This document shows, in pieces, positions 30,079 through 42,976 of a stretch of 64,000 nucleotides of DNA (position 1 is the stretch's first letter; each line of letters begins with the position of its first letter). The translations under genes were made by a program, and so were the position numbers. This DNA is from Chlorocebus sabaeus (taxonomy: Eukaryota > Chordata > Mammalia > Primates > Cercopithecidae): NCBI RefSeq assembly GCF_047675955.1, contig NC_132909.1, positions 40,723,931 through 40,787,930 on the forward strand. Direction: 5' to 3'. A model generated the notes under the pieces. That model was not told the DNA's origin and did no database searches. It saw nothing but the letters and a program-made list of their open reading frames with translations.

Positions 30079-30374
30079 GGCCAGGTGCAATGGCTCACGC
30101 CTGAAATCCCACCACTTTGGGAGGCCGAGGCGGGCAGATCACCTGAGGACAGGAGTTCAAGACAAGCCTGACCAACACGGAGAAACTCCGTGTCTACTAA
30201 AAGTACAAAAAATTAGCCGGGTGTGGTGGTGCAAACCTGTAATCCCAGCTACTTGAGAGGCTGAGGCAGGAGAATCACTTGAATCTGGGAGGCAGAGGTT
30301 GCGGTGCGCCGAGATCGCACCATTGCACTGGGCAACAAGAGCAAAACTCCGTCTCAAAAAAACAAAAACAAAAA
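30079..30374 (+). mobile_element. Alu nested in L1 ORF2
   Basis: Lies only 43 bp of L1 after the preceding Alu; a small deletion removes the CTCCAGCCT word in its right arm. Confidence 0.92.
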
Positions 30375-31911
30375 CTTACGCACCATGATCAAGTCGGCTT
30401 CATCCCTGGGATGCAGGGCTGGTTCAACATATGCAAATCAATAAACATAATTCATGACATAAACAGAACTAAAGACAAAAGCCACATGATTATCTCAATA
30501 GATGCAGAAAAGGCCTTTGATAAAATTCAACTTTCTTTCATGTTAAGAACTCTCAATAAACCAGGTGTTGAGGGAACATATCTCAAAATAGTAAGAGCTG
30601 TTAATGACAAACACACAGCCTATATCATACTGAATGGGAAAAAGCTGGAAGCATTCTCTTTGAAAACCAGTACAAGACAAGGATGTCCTTTCTCACCATT
30701 CCTGTTGAACATAGTATTAAAAGCTATGGCCAGGGCAATCAGGCGAGGGAAAGAAACAGTATTCAAATAGAATAAGGGGAAGTCAAATTCTCTCTGTTTT
30801 CAGATGACATTATTCTATATTTAGAAAATTCCATCATCTCAGCCCAAAAAATCCTTAAGCTGATAAGTAACTTCAGCAAAGTCTCAGGATACAAAATCAA
30901 TGTGCAAAAATCACAGGCATTTCTATAAGCCAACAATAGACAAAAAGAGAGCCAAATCATAAATAAACTTCACAATTGCTATAAAAAGAATAAAATATGT
31001 AAAAATACAGTTAACAAGGAATGTGAAGGACCTCTTCAAGGAGAACTACAAACCACTGCTCAAGGAAGTAAGAGAGCACACAACCAAATGGAAAAAATCC
31101 CATCCTTATGGATAGAAGGAATCAACATCATGAAAATGGCCATACTGCCCAAAGTAATTTATGGACTCTATGTTATTCCCATCAAACTACCACTGACATT
31201 CTTCACAGAATTAGAAAAAAAAAGACTTTAAATTTCATATGGAACCAAAAAAGAGCCCATATAGCCAAGACAATCTTAAGCAAAAAGAACAAAGATGGCA
31301 GCATCACACTACTTGACTTCAAGCTATACTACAAGACTACAGTAAGCAAAACATGGTACTGGTCCAAAAACAGGCATATAGACCAATGGAACAGAAAAGA
31401 GCCCTCAGAAGTAACACCACACATCTACAACCATCTGGTATTCAACAAACCTGACAAAAACAAGCAATGTGGAAAGGATTTTCTATTCAATAAATGGTCC
31501 TGAGAAAACTGGCTAGCCATATGCAGAAAACTGAAACTGGACCTCTTCCTTACACTTTATATAAAAATTTACTGAAGATGGATTAAAGACTTAAATGTAA
31601 AACTCAAAACCATAAAAACCCTAGAAGAAAACCTAGGCAATACCATTCAGGACATAGGCATGGGCAAACACTTCATGACGAAAACGCCAAAAGCAACTGC
31701 AACAAAAGCCAAAATTGAAGAATAAGATCTAATTAGACTAAAGAGCTTCTGTGCAGAAAAAGAAACTATTAGCAGAGTGAACAGGCAAACTACAGAATGG
31801 GAGAAAAATTTTGCAATCTACCCATCTGACAAAGATCTAGTATTCAGAATTTACAAGAAACTTTAAAAAATTTACAAGAAAAAAAAACAATTTCATCAAA
31901 AAGTGAGCAAA

Positions 31912-32210
31912 GGCTGGGCACGGTGGCTCACGCCTATAATCCCAGCACTTTGGGAGGCCAAGGTGGGTGGACTGTTTGAGGTCTGGAGTTCCAGACCAGC
32001 CTGGCCAATATGGTGAAACCCCGCCTCTACTAAAAATACAAAAATTAGCTGGGCATCACGGTGGGCGTCTGTAGTCTCAGGTACTCGGGAGGCTGAGGCA
32101 GGAGAATCGCTTGAACCCAGGAGGTGGAGGTTGCAGTGAGGAGAGATAGTGCCACTGCACTCCAGCCTGGGAGATAGAGCAAGAATCCATCTCAAAAAAA
32201 AAAAAAAAAA
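31912..32210 (+). mobile_element. Alu nested in L1 ORF2
   Basis: Target duplication AAAGTGAGCAAA / AAAGTGGGCAAA. Confidence 0.93.
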
Positions 32211-33003
32211 GTGGGCAAAAGATGAACAAACACTTCTCAGAAGGCATTTATGCAGCCAACACACATGAAAAGAAGTTCAACATCACTGATCATTAGAGAT
32301 ATACAAATAAAAACCACAATGAGAGACCATCTCACACCAGTCAGAACGGTGATTATTGAAAAGTCAGAAACAATAGATGCTGGTGAGGCTGTGGAGAAAT
32401 AGGAACGCTTTTACGCTGTTGGTGAGAATGTATATTAGTTCAACCATCGTGGAAGACAGTGTGGTGATTCCTCAAGGATCTAGAACCAGAAATACCATTT
32501 GACCCAGCAATCCCATTACTGGGTATATACTCAAAGAAATACTAATCATTCTACTATAAAGACACATGCACATGTATTTTTATTGCAGCACTATTCATAA
32601 CAGCAAAGACATGGAACCAACCCAAATGCCCATCAATGACAGATTGGATAAATAAAATGTGGTACATACACACCATGGAATACTATACAGCCATACAAAG
32701 AAATAAGATCATGTCCTTTGTAGGAACATGGATTAAGCTGGAAGTCATCATCCTCAGCAAACTAACACAGGGCTAGAAAACCAAAAACTTCATGTTCTCA
32801 CTCATAAGTGGTAGTTGAACAATGAGAACACACGGATACAGGGAGGGGAATAACACACACCAGGGCCTGTTGTGGAGTGGAGGGCACATAGAAGATGGGT
32901 CAATACGTGCAGCAAACCACCGTGGCACACATATACCTATATAATAAACCTGCACATTCCACACATGTATCCTGGAACTTAAAGTAAAATAAAAATAAAA
33001 TAA

Positions 33004-33943
33004 GTATTCAATATTTCATCATTTAGAATGCCATTTTTTCCTCTTTCTCCTTCTTTTCTAGAATTCTTTCTCAGATAAGATTCTCTGGACAAATTACACC
33101 ACATCTTGAGACTATGCCTTAAAAGGTGTCAGCACCACCTGTTTACCTGCTACCACCACACTCACAGGCAGAAGACTCAAAACAGAAAAAACTCCACCCA
33201 TTTCTGTACTTTACAACAGAAGAGATTCAGCAACAATGAGCTGCTGTACAGATATAAAAATATAAGTTTCTCCTTTCCTGTCTTCAGGTGCCCTCTCCTG
33301 CCAGCAATTTCTGCTACAGTAATAAAAATATGAGCCACACTGCCCTGTCCCTATGAAACCCAAACAAAAGGGGCTCTAGGACTACCCTTTAGTGCATAGG
33401 TGAAACTTAACTCTTATAAATGTATCTTGAACCCCCTATACTTGATTCTGGCCACAACTTAGAGTTACATGAGGCAGTTAATTAAAATAACAAGAATGCT
33501 TCCACCCAGAACATTAAACAGAACCTGTGGGAAGGGCACCAGTAAAGAGAGTTCTGCAAATTGGCCATGTGAGTGTAATCAGCAGCCTGGGCTTATAACC
33601 AATTAACTAAGCATTGCCTCTCAAGCTTTAATGAGCTTATAAATCACTTGGTAATGTTGGTCTCACTCTATGTAATGTGATTTTGCAGGTATGGAAAGGT
33701 CCATGAATGTGTGTTTTAAATAAGTCCCCTGTCAATGCTGATGATGCTCCCCCTTGGCTCATGATTAGCATTAGAGAAGCAGGCACAGCACAGAGTCCCT
33801 TAAACTTGGCACTCTTGTCACAACACAAATACTTCTGGCACAAATGAAGACAACTAATCTCCATCTTAAAGTATTGTAATCTTTGTTGGCTTTTAAAAGT
33901 TTACAGAGAAAACAGAAAGCAGCAATATCTGACTGAGTCTGCA
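33004..33943. other. Unique intronic sequence
   Basis: About 940 bp. Some phrases suggest an old LTR-type element, but no family could be assigned. No coding signal. Confidence 0.4.
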
Positions 33944-34118
33944 TTTTTATTTTATTTTATTTTATTTTTTGGGTGACGGAGTCTCACTCTGTTGCCCAGG
34001 CTGGAGTGCAGTGGCGAGATCTGCACTTACTGTAACCACTGCCTCCCAGGTTCAAGCGATTCTTCTGCCTCAGCCTCCTAAGTAGCTGGAACTACAGGCA
34101 TGCGCCACCATGCCTGGC

Positions 34119-34152
<34 letters not shown>

Positions 34153-34276
34153 TTTTTAGTAGAGACAGGATTTCACTATGTTGGTCAGGCTGGTCTCGAA
34201 CTCCTGACCCCAAATGATCTGCCCGCTTTGGTTTCCCAAAGCACTGGGATTACAGGCGTGAGCCACCGCGCCCGGA
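33944..34276 (-). mobile_element. Alu with internal (TG)n
   Basis: Minus-strand Alu with TTTTA tail repeats. The middle A-rich/T-rich region has been replaced by about 15 TG units (34119-34152). Confidence 0.92.
34119..34152 (+). repeat. (TG)n microsatellite inside Alu
   Basis: TG run of about 13 units, one TA interruption, then more TG. Confidence 0.9.
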
Positions 34277-34567
34277 CCTTGTTTTTGTATTGTAAGTACT
34301 TGAGCCTGCAAATAAGTACCTTGGATAATCAAGTTTCTGTCAAAGGAACTTACTCTGTATCTTTTAGTATTTATCATTCTACAGCTAAATGTAATTCTAC
34401 CTTTGTGTCCAACTTTCATGTGCTCTTAAAATGAGCTTTACTCTGAACAAATCTGTGTGTACTTTTAATGACAAAAAATTTAAAAAATAAACTTTTGCCA
34501 AAGCAAAAACAAAGCAATGAATCTCAGGTTACAAATAAAGACAATCCTGAGTCAAAAAGAATGGCAA
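34277..34567. other. Unique intronic sequence
   Basis: About 290 bp, no recognised feature. Confidence 0.4.
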
Positions 34568-34868
34568 GGCCGGGTGCAGTCGCTCATGCCTGTAATCCCA
34601 GCACTTTAGGAGGCCAAGGCAGGCGGATCACGAGGTCAGGAGATCGAGACCATCCTGGCTAACATGGTGAAACCCCGTCTCTACTAAAAGTACAAAAAAT
34701 TAGCCAGGCATGGTTGTGGGTGCCTATAGTCCCAGCTACTCAGGAAGCTGAGGCAGGAGAATGGCGTAAACCCGGGAGGCAGAGCTTGCAGTGAGCCAAG
34801 ATCATGCCACTGCACTCCAACCTGGGCGACAGTGCGAGACTTCATCTCAAAAAAAAAAAAAAAAAAAA
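34568..34868 (+). mobile_element. AluY
   Basis: Y-group positions (GATCACGAGGTCAGGAGATC, GAGCTTGCAGTGAG) and a long A tail. Confidence 0.92.
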
Positions 34869-35144
34869 GACGAAAGGTTTATTTAGCTGTTAATATAATT
34901 TACGTATATTTCAAAAAAGCAGAGAAAAATATCTACATATAATCTAAATGCTTTAATAAAACAGAGATGAATAATATATCCTCCCTTATTTTCATGTATG
35001 TGAATAAAGCCTCTTATTACTAATTTACATTTTCTCCTAAAACAACCAGGTCACTGGACATGTTCTTGAACTCTTGGACATCTGAATTGTGAACCTGAAA
35101 GAATGTTTACGGTAAAAAAGCAGAAGAGAGAAAGGTGTTATAAT
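34869..35144. other. Unique intronic sequence
   Basis: About 275 bp of AT-rich sequence, nothing recognised. Confidence 0.4.
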
Positions 35145-35997
35145 AAATTGATGGGTGCACATAAACAAATCAAGTTGTTAGAGACCTATGAAGAGAATGA
35201 GATACTGACACAATAATAGTGGGAGACTACAACACCCACGGGCACTAACAGACACATTATTGAGGCAGAAAATTAACAAAGATATTAAGACCTAAACTCA
35301 ACACATGACTAAACAGTCCTAATAGACTTCTACAGAACTCTCCATCTAAAAACAACATAGTATGGTCTTCTCATCATTACATGGCACATACTCTAGAACC
35401 ACACACAGAGGCCACAGCTTGATAAAAATGTAATTCAATGCAAAGAAAATCACTTGAATCATACAATTACAAGGAAATTAAACAACCTGAACTTGAACTA
35501 CTTTTGGGTAAATAATGAAATTAAGGCAGGAACCAAGAAGTTATTTGAAAAAAATGAGAACAAATACAACATACCAGAATTTTTGCAACATAGCTAAGGC
35601 AGCATTAGGAGAAAAAAATTATAGCATTAAATGCTTACACTGAAAAGTTAGAAAGACTTCAGTTTAACAGCCTGACATCATAAATAAAACACCGAGAGAA
35701 GCAAGAGCAAATCAACCTCTAAGCTAGCAGAAGAAATAACCAAAATAATTTCTGAATGGAAGGATATTTTGACATGAAAAACTATACAAAAGAGCAACAA
35801 TTACAGGAGTAAAATCTTTAAAAAAATAAAAACAAAATAAACCAGTAAGATTAATGAAGAAAAAGGAAAAGATCCAAATAAACACAATTAAAAATGACAA
35901 AAGGGACATAACCACTGATCCCACAAAAATATATTGAAGTCTACTATGAATACCTCTATGCACACAAACTTGAAAATCTAGAAGAAATGGAAAATTT

Positions 35998-36294
35998 ATT
36001 ATTATTATTATTTTTTGAGATGGAGTCTTGCTCTGTCACCCAGGCTAGAGTGCACAGGCACGATCTTGGCTCACTGCAAGCTCCGCCTCCCGAGTTTGCG
36101 CCGTTCTCCTGCCTCAGCCTCCTGAGTAGTTGGGACTACAGGTGCCCGCCACCACGCCCAGCTAATTTTTGTATTTGTAGTAGAGACGAAGTTTCACCGT
36201 GTTGGCCAGGATGGTCTTGATCTCCTGATCTCATGATCCGCCCACCTCGGCCTCCCAAAGTGCTGGGATTACAGGCGTGAGTCACCGCACCCAG
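35998..36294 (-). mobile_element. AluY nested in L1
   Basis: Minus strand; ATT tail repeats; target duplication GGAAAATTTATT / GGAAAAATTATT. Confidence 0.92.
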
Positions 36295-36706
36295 CTGGAA
36301 AAATTATTGAATAAATATATCCTCTCAAGACTGAACAAAAAAGAAATCAAAGCCCTTAATAGATCAACAACAAGCTTGAGAATTTAATTAGTAATAAATA
36401 GCCTACCAACCAAAATAGCCTAGGACCAGATAGATTCACAGCTGCATTCTAGTAGATGTACAAAGGACAGCTGGTACCACTTCTACTAAAACTATTCCAA
36501 AAAACTAAAAATGGCACCATTCCGATACCAAAACTTGACAGAGATAAAACAAAAGAAAACTTCAGACCAATATTCTTGATGAACATTGATGCAAAAATTC
36601 TCAACAAAATATTGGCAAACCAAATTGAGCAGGACATCAAAAACCTAACCAACTATGATCAAGTAGGGTTTATTTTGGGGATGCAAGGCTAATTCAACAT
36701 ACATGA

Positions 36707-36999
36707 GGTGGCATGGTGGCTCACGCCTGTAATCCCAGCACTTTGGGAAGCCAAAGCAGGCAGATCACCCAGGGTCAGGAGTTCGAGACCAGCAAGGCCA
36801 ACATGGCAAAACCCTGTCTCTACTAAAAACACAAAATTAGCTGGGCATGGTAGCAAGCACCTGTAATTCAGCTGCTTGGGAGGCTAAGGCAGGAGAATCG
36901 CTTGAACCCGGGAGGCAGAGGTTGCAGTGAGCTGAGATCGTGCCACTGTACTCCAGCCTGGGCAACAGAGTGAGACTCCATCTCAAAGGAAAAAAAAAA
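36707..36999 (+). mobile_element. Alu nested in L1
   Basis: First few bases of the head are altered (GGTGGCATGGTGGCTC). Ends in a short A tail before TCACGTGTG. Confidence 0.9.
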
Positions 37000-37052
37000 A
37001 TCACGTGTGAATTAATAAATGTGATTCGTCACATAATAAGAACTAAAGACAG

Positions 37053-37348
37053 GGCCAGGAGTGGTGGCTCATGCCTGTAATCCCAGCATTCTGGGAGGCT
37101 GAGGCGGGTGGATCACCTGAGGTCAGGAGTTCAAGAGCAGCCTGGTCAACATGGTGAAATTCCATCTCTACTAAAAATACAAAAATTAGCTGGGCTTATC
37201 GGCGGGTGCCTGTAACCCCAGTTACTTGGGAAGCTGAGGCAGAAGAAATGCTTAAACTTGGGAGGTAGAGCTTGCAGTGAGTCGAGATGGTGCCACTGCA
37301 CTCCAGCCTGGGTGACAGAGCAAGACTCCGTCTCAAAAAAAAAAACAA
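37053..37348 (+). mobile_element. Alu nested in L1
   Basis: Perfect target duplication AACTAAAGACAG at 37041-37052 and 37349-37360. Confidence 0.94.
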
Positions 37349-37736
37349 AACTAAAGACAGAAAGCACAAAATTATGTCAATAGATGCAGAAAAGGCTTTC
37401 AATAAAACTTAACATTTTTATGTTAAAAAGCCTCAACAAACTAGGGATGGAAGGTGCATACTTCAAAATAATGAGTTATCTATCACAAACCCACAGCCAA
37501 CATACTGAACACACATAAACTGGAATCATTTTTCTTTGAAAACAGGCACAAGACAAGGATGCCTCCTCTCAACACTCCTATTCAACATAAAATTGGAAGT
37601 CCTGGCCAGAGCAATTAGGCAAGATAAAAAAATAAAAGACATACGAACAGGAAGAAAGGAAGTCAAACTTATTTCTGTTTACAGATGACATAATGCTGTA
37701 TCTGAAAAACCCTGTAATCTCAGCAGAAAAGCTTTT

Positions 37737-38041
37737 CTTTTCTTTTTTTTTTTTTTGAGACCGAGTTTCACTCTTGTTGTCCAGGCTGTTGTGCAGTGGC
37801 ATGATCTCGGCTCACTGCAACCTCCGCCTCCAGGGTTCAAGCGATTCTCCTGCCTCAGCCTTCCTGAGTAGCTGGGTTTAAAGGTATGCACCACCACACT
37901 CGGCTAATTTTGGTTTTTTAGTAGAGACGGGGTTTCTCCATGTTGGTCAGGCTGGTCTCAAACTCCCAACCTCAGATGATCTGCCCACCTAGGCCTCCCA
38001 AAGTGCTGGGATTAACAGCCGTGAGCCACCGTGCCAGGCCT
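37737..38041 (-). mobile_element. Alu nested in L1
   Basis: Perfect target duplication AGAAAAGCTTTT at 37725-37736 and about 38042-38053. Confidence 0.94.
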
Positions 38042-38338
38042 AGAAAAGCTTTTCAAACTGACAAAAAAAACCCTTCAGTAAAATTTCAGAATACAAAATA
38101 AATGTACAAAAATTAGTGGCATCTCTATAAATCAAAAACATGCATGCCAAAAGTCAAATCAAAAACAGAACACCCCTTCACAATCACTACGAAGAGAATA
38201 AAATATCTAGGAATACAGCTAACCCGGGAGGTGAAAGATCTTTATGACAACACTGTGAAAATACTGCTTAAAGAAGCCAGAGATGACACAAACAAATGGA
38301 AAACCATTTTGTGCTCATGGATAAAAAAGATCAATATT

Positions 38339-38636
38339 GGCCGGACGCAGTGACTCATGCCTGTAGTCCCAGCACTTTGGGAGGCTGAGGTGGGTGGATC
38401 ATGAGGTCAGGAGTTCAAGACCAGCCTGGCCAACACGGTGAAACCCCATCTCTACTAAAAATACAAAAATTAGCCAGGCGTGGTGGCAGGCATCTGTAAT
38501 CCCAGCTACTCAGGAGGCTTTAGCAGAGAACTGCTTGAACCTGAGAGGCAGAGGTTGCAGTGAGCCAAAATCGCACCACTGCACTCTAGCCTTGGTGATA
38601 GAGCAAGACTCTCTCTCAAAAAAAAAACAAAAAGGA
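38339..38636 (+). mobile_element. Alu nested in L1
   Basis: Target duplication AAAAGATCAATATT on both sides. Confidence 0.94.
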
Positions 38637-39878
38637 GAAAAGATCAATATTATTTAAATGGTCATACTGCCAAAGAAATTACAGATTTAATGCTATTTTT
38701 ATCAAACTATCAAAAATATTTATTAACAGAACTAAAAAACAAAACAAAAAATTTTTTAAATTATGGAACCAAAAAAGGGCCCAAATAGCCAAGGCAATTA
38801 TAAGCAAAAAGAACAAAGCTGAAGTCATTACATTACCTGAATTCAAACTATACTACAGGGATACAGTAAACAAAGCAAAATGGTACTGGTACAAAAACAA
38901 ACTCATAGACCAATACAACAGAATACAGAGCCCATAATAATACCACACACCTACAACCATCTGGTCTTTGGTAAAGCTAACAAGAGGAATCTGGAAATAA
39001 TTTCCTATTTAATAAATGGTACTGGAATAATTAGCTAATACTACGTAGAAGATTGAAACTGAACCCTTTCATTACACCATATACAAAAATCAACTCAAGA
39101 TAAATTAAAGATTTAAATGTAAAACTTCAAATTATTTAAAAAAAAAAAATCCATGAGATAACTTAGGAACTACCGTTCTAGACATAGAAGCCGGCAAAAA
39201 TTTTAAAATAAAGATACCAAAAGCAATTGCAACAAAAGCAGTAATTGACAAATGGAAGCTAATTGAGCCAAAAAGCTTCTTCACAGCAAAGGAAACCATC
39301 GACACAGTAAACAAAAAACACACAGAATAAAAGAAAATATTTGCAAATCATGCTTTTGACAAAGGTCAATACCCATTATTTATAAGAAACTTAAGTTTAT
39401 AGGAAAAAAAAAGACCTCACTAAAAAGTAGACAAAAAACATGAAAAGGGTGTTTTTTTAAAGAAGACATACATGTGGCTAACAAGCATACAAAAAATGCT
39501 CTAATCATTAGGGAAATTCAAAGAAAAACCACAATGAAATATCATCTCACCCAGTGAGAATGGCTAGTATTAGAAAGTCAAAAGATAACAGATGCCGGCA
39601 AGGTTACAGAGAAACGGGAATGCTTATACACTACCCGTGGGAGTATACATTAGTTCAACCACTATAAAAAGTAGTGTGATGATTTCTCACAGAACTAAAA
39701 ACAGAATTACCTTTTGACCCAGCAACCTCATAATCAGGCATATACCCAGTAAAATATAAATTATTCTATTACAAAGACATATGCATGTTCATTGCAGTCC
39801 ATGTCATTCACAACCGCAAAGAAATGGAATCAACCTAAATGTTTATCAATTGTATACTGGATAAAGAAAATATGGTAT

Positions 39879-40180
39879 GGCTGGGCATGGTGGCTCACAC
39901 CTGTAATCTTAGCATCTGGGGAGGGTGAGTCAGGTAAATTGCCTGAGCTCAAAAGTTTGAGGCCACCTAGGGCAACATGGCAAGACCCTGTCTCTACAAA
40001 AAATACCAAAAAAATTAGCTAGGTCTGGTGGTGTGTGCCTGTAGCCCCAGCTACTTGGGGGGCTAAAGTAGAAGAGGATTGCTTGAGCCTGGGAGGTTGA
40101 GGGTGCAGTAAGCTGAGATCATGCCACTGCACTCCAGTCTGGAAAACAGAGTGAGACCCTTTCTTCAAAAATAAAATAAA
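39879..40180 (+). mobile_element. Alu, first of a three-Alu stack
   Basis: Older, diverged copy. Its left flank AAATATGGTAT matches the right flank of the whole stack (AAATATGGTAG at 40859). Confidence 0.9.
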
Positions 40181-40192
40181 ATAAAAGGTTTA

Positions 40193-40531
40193 GGCTGGGT
40201 GCAGTGGCTCACACCTGAAATCCCAGAACTTTGGGAGGCCAAGACGGGTAGATCACAAGATCAGGAGTTCGAGACCAGCCTGATCAACATGGTGAAACCC
40301 CGTCTCTACTAAAAAAAATTTAAATTAAATTAAAAATTTAAAAACACACACACACAAAAATTACTCAGGCGTGGTGGCAAGAGCCTGTAATCCCAGCTAC
40401 TCAGGAGGCTGAGGCAGGAGAATCGCTTGAACCCAGGAGGCAGAGGTTGCAGTGAGCCAAGATCGTGCCATTGCACTCCAGCCTGGACGACAAGAGAAAA
40501 ATTCCATCTCAAATAAATAAATAAATAAATA
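40193..40531 (+). mobile_element. Alu, second of a three-Alu stack
   Basis: Middle A-rich linker expanded with AATTTAAATTAAATT and CACACA words (40313-40353); tail of AAAT units. Confidence 0.9.
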
Positions 40532-40857
40532 GGCCAGTCGCAGTGGCTCACACCTGTAATTCCAGCATTTTGGGAGGCCAAGGCGGACAGATCACCTGAG
40601 GTCAGGAGTTCGAGACCAGCCTGACCAACATGGAGATACCCTGTCTCTACTAAAAATACAAAATTAGCCGGGCATGGTGGCGCATGCCTGTAATCCCAGC
40701 TACTCAGGAGGCTGAGGCAGGAGGATTGCTTGAACCTGGGAGGCACAGGTTGCAGTGAGCCGAGATTGTGCCATTGCACTCCAGCCTGGGCAACAAGAGC
40801 AAAATTCCATCTCAAAAAATAATAATAATAAAATTAAAAGTAAATAAATAAATAAAT
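40532..40857 (+). mobile_element. Alu, third of a three-Alu stack
   Basis: Begins directly at the AAAT tail of the previous copy. Its own tail holds AAT and AAAT repeats. Confidence 0.9.
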
Positions 40858-41028
40858 AAAATATGGTAGATAAATATCATGGAATACTGTGTGGCCGGCT
40901 GTTAAAACACACACATACAGAAGATCATGTCCTTTGAAGCAAGAAGAATGAAGCTGGAGGCCATTATTTTTAGAAAACTAATGTAGCAGCAAAAAACCAA
41001 ATGCATGTTATTTCTAAGTAATAACTGA

Positions 41029-41326
41029 GGCCGGGCACAGTGGCTCACGCCTATAATCCCAACACTTTGGGCTGAGGTGGGCAGATCACCTGAGGTCGGG
41101 AGTTCAAGACCAGCCTGACCAACATGAAGAAACCCCATCTCTACTAAAAATACAAAATTAGCCAGAAGTGGTGGTGCATGCCTGTAATCCCAGCTACCTG
41201 GGAGGCTGAGGCAGGAGACTCACTTGAACCTGGGAGGAGGAGGTTGCAGTGAGCCGAGATCGCACCATTGCACTCCAGCCTGGGCAACGAGAGCAAAACT
41301 CCATCTCAAAACAAACAAACAAAAAA
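41029..41326 (+). mobile_element. Alu nested in L1 3' end
   Basis: Small deletion in the head (CACTTTGGGCTGAGG); tail of ACAA units; L1 sequence resumes with AGAGCTGAATAATAAC. Confidence 0.9.
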
Positions 41327-41568
41327 AAGTAAGTAAGAGCTGAATAATAACACAAAAAAACAAAGAGGGAACAACAGACACTGAGGCCTAGTTAAGCTTG
41401 GAGAATGGGAGGCTAAAGATGATCAGAAAAACTACCAGTTTGGTGCTATGCTTAGTACCTCAGTGACAAAATAATCTGCACACCAAACCCCCATGACACA
41501 ATTTTAGCTGTATAACAAATCTGCATATGTACCCCTGAACCAAAAATAAAAGTTAAAAGAATAAAAAT

Positions 41569-42668
41569 CTATGAGTGGGAAACAGTGCAATGTAGGTGGA
41601 AGAACTGGTTTGTGCTACAGATAGCGGCTCAAGTAGAGGTATACTCTGATGGATTTTGTGTTTATGCAGGCAGATGAGATGATGAACAGGTGGTCTAGAA
41701 CCCTCAGCTGGTGGGGAAAACAGGTTGCTGTTACAGATTCAGTGTCTGGGGGTTGGGATATGCCAGGAGACTTGTAGACACTTTTTTAGGTTTTTGTAAA
41801 GAAACACTAGAATCAAAAATACTGTTGTAAAATTTCTCAGGGTGGTGCCTACTCCTGGGAGAGGTCTGGACACATTAATATCTAGTGGGTTTGCTTGTGA
41901 GTGAGTGGGAATCCTGTGGTGACAGCTGTAGGAAAAGGGGTTTGCTGTCAGAGTTTCTTTCCTCTAAGTTTGGATCCTCTCTCTCTCTGGGAGACCAGGA
42001 ATCACAGGACAATGGGCAGTGTGACAGTCTGTGTACAGGAGAGCAGAGCCTCCCATTCCCAGATAAACCAGAGTTTTATTCCAGGCCAGGTCTCTGTGAT
42101 ATCTTTTTTCTTGTACCAAATCTGTAGAGTTTGTTGAACACCAAGCCATTCTCCAACACCAACTCATTGTCTAACATTTGAATTTGAATTCTGACACCAC
42201 TCAGAGTCAGCACAGACCTTGATTCAGGGCTCATTTTCACAACATTGTCCTAATGGCAGATGCCTGTCACAAACCCCATAGGCCCATCTATGCTTCTGAG
42301 CTACTGTTTAAAAATTATGGACTCCCATAACCTCCCTCGAGTTTCATAATTTGATAGAGCTACTCACAGAACTCAGCAAAAAGGTGGTAGTTACATTTAC
42401 CAGCTTATAAAAAATACAATCCCAAAAAGTTAAATATAAGAAATGTATAGAACAAAGAAAAAAATGGGGAAAGATGAAGCACTTCGATAATCCTGGTAAA
42501 TAGCTGTGATTAATAAAATTCTCTATCCTTTGTGTTCTCCAGAAACAGTTTATGGAAAGAAACACGCTTTCCATTATGGCTTAGTTGGTGCTCTTTTTTC
42601 TTATCTATCACATAGCCAGACGCAGACTGCACATTTTCTTCTTGTTCTCATTTTTTTAAAAATCAGCT
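41569..42668. other. Intronic sequence, possible old LTR remnant
   Basis: About 1.1 kb. The part from about 42120 to 42480 (GAGCTACTCACAGAACTCAG, with conserved-looking islands) resembles an ancient LTR-type repeat, but I could not assign a family. No coding signal. Confidence 0.35.
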
Positions 42669-42976
42669 GGCTGGAAGCGGTGGCTCATGCCTGTAATCCC
42701 AGCACTTTGGGAGGCTGAGGTGGGTGGATCACCTGAGGTCAAGAGTTCGAGACCAGCCTAGCCAACATAGTGAAATCTCGTCTCTATTAAAAATACAAAA
42801 AAAAAATTAGGCGGGCATGGTGGTGGGCGCCTATAATCCTAGCTTCTCAGGAGGCTGAGGCAGGAGAATTGCTTGCACCCAGGAGGCGGAGGTTGCAGTG
42901 AGTGGAGATCGCACCACTGCACCGCAGCCTGGGTGACAGAGCGAGACTCCATCTCAAAAAAAAAAAAAAAAAAAAA
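42669..42976 (+). mobile_element. Alu (AluS-like)
   Basis: Target duplication AAAATCAGCT on both sides, A tail of about 25. Confidence 0.93.

Larger units (their letters stand above)
25150..33003 (+). mobile_element. Full-length L1 (older L1PA/L1PB type) with five nested Alus
   Basis: Starts with a 5' UTR resembling GGGGCCAAGATGGCCGACTAG (here GGGGCAAAGACGGCCAACTAG). ORF1 follows at about 26370-27440, then ORF2 from about 27550. Recognisable ORF2 parts are the endonuclease, the reverse transcriptase with LFSDDIILYLEN at about 30797 (consensus FADD, Ala to Ser) and a C-terminal part at 31600-32800, followed by a 3' UTR and tail to 33003. Without Alus about 6.35 kb, the usual full length. Frames are broken by stops, indels and the Alus, so it is inactive. 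No convincing target duplication found. Confidence 0.92.
35145..41568 (+). mobile_element. 5'-truncated older L1 with nine nested Alus
   Basis: Begins within the endonuclease part of ORF2 (TAATAGTGGGAGACTACAAC at 35215). It passes through reverse transcriptase (for example LMNIDAKILNKILANQIEQD at 36579-36638) and C-terminal parts (39160-39860, 40858-41028) and ends in a 3' UTR and A-rich tail near 41568. More diverged than the L1 at 25150, with frames broken. Alus account for nearly half of its span. Confidence 0.88.
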
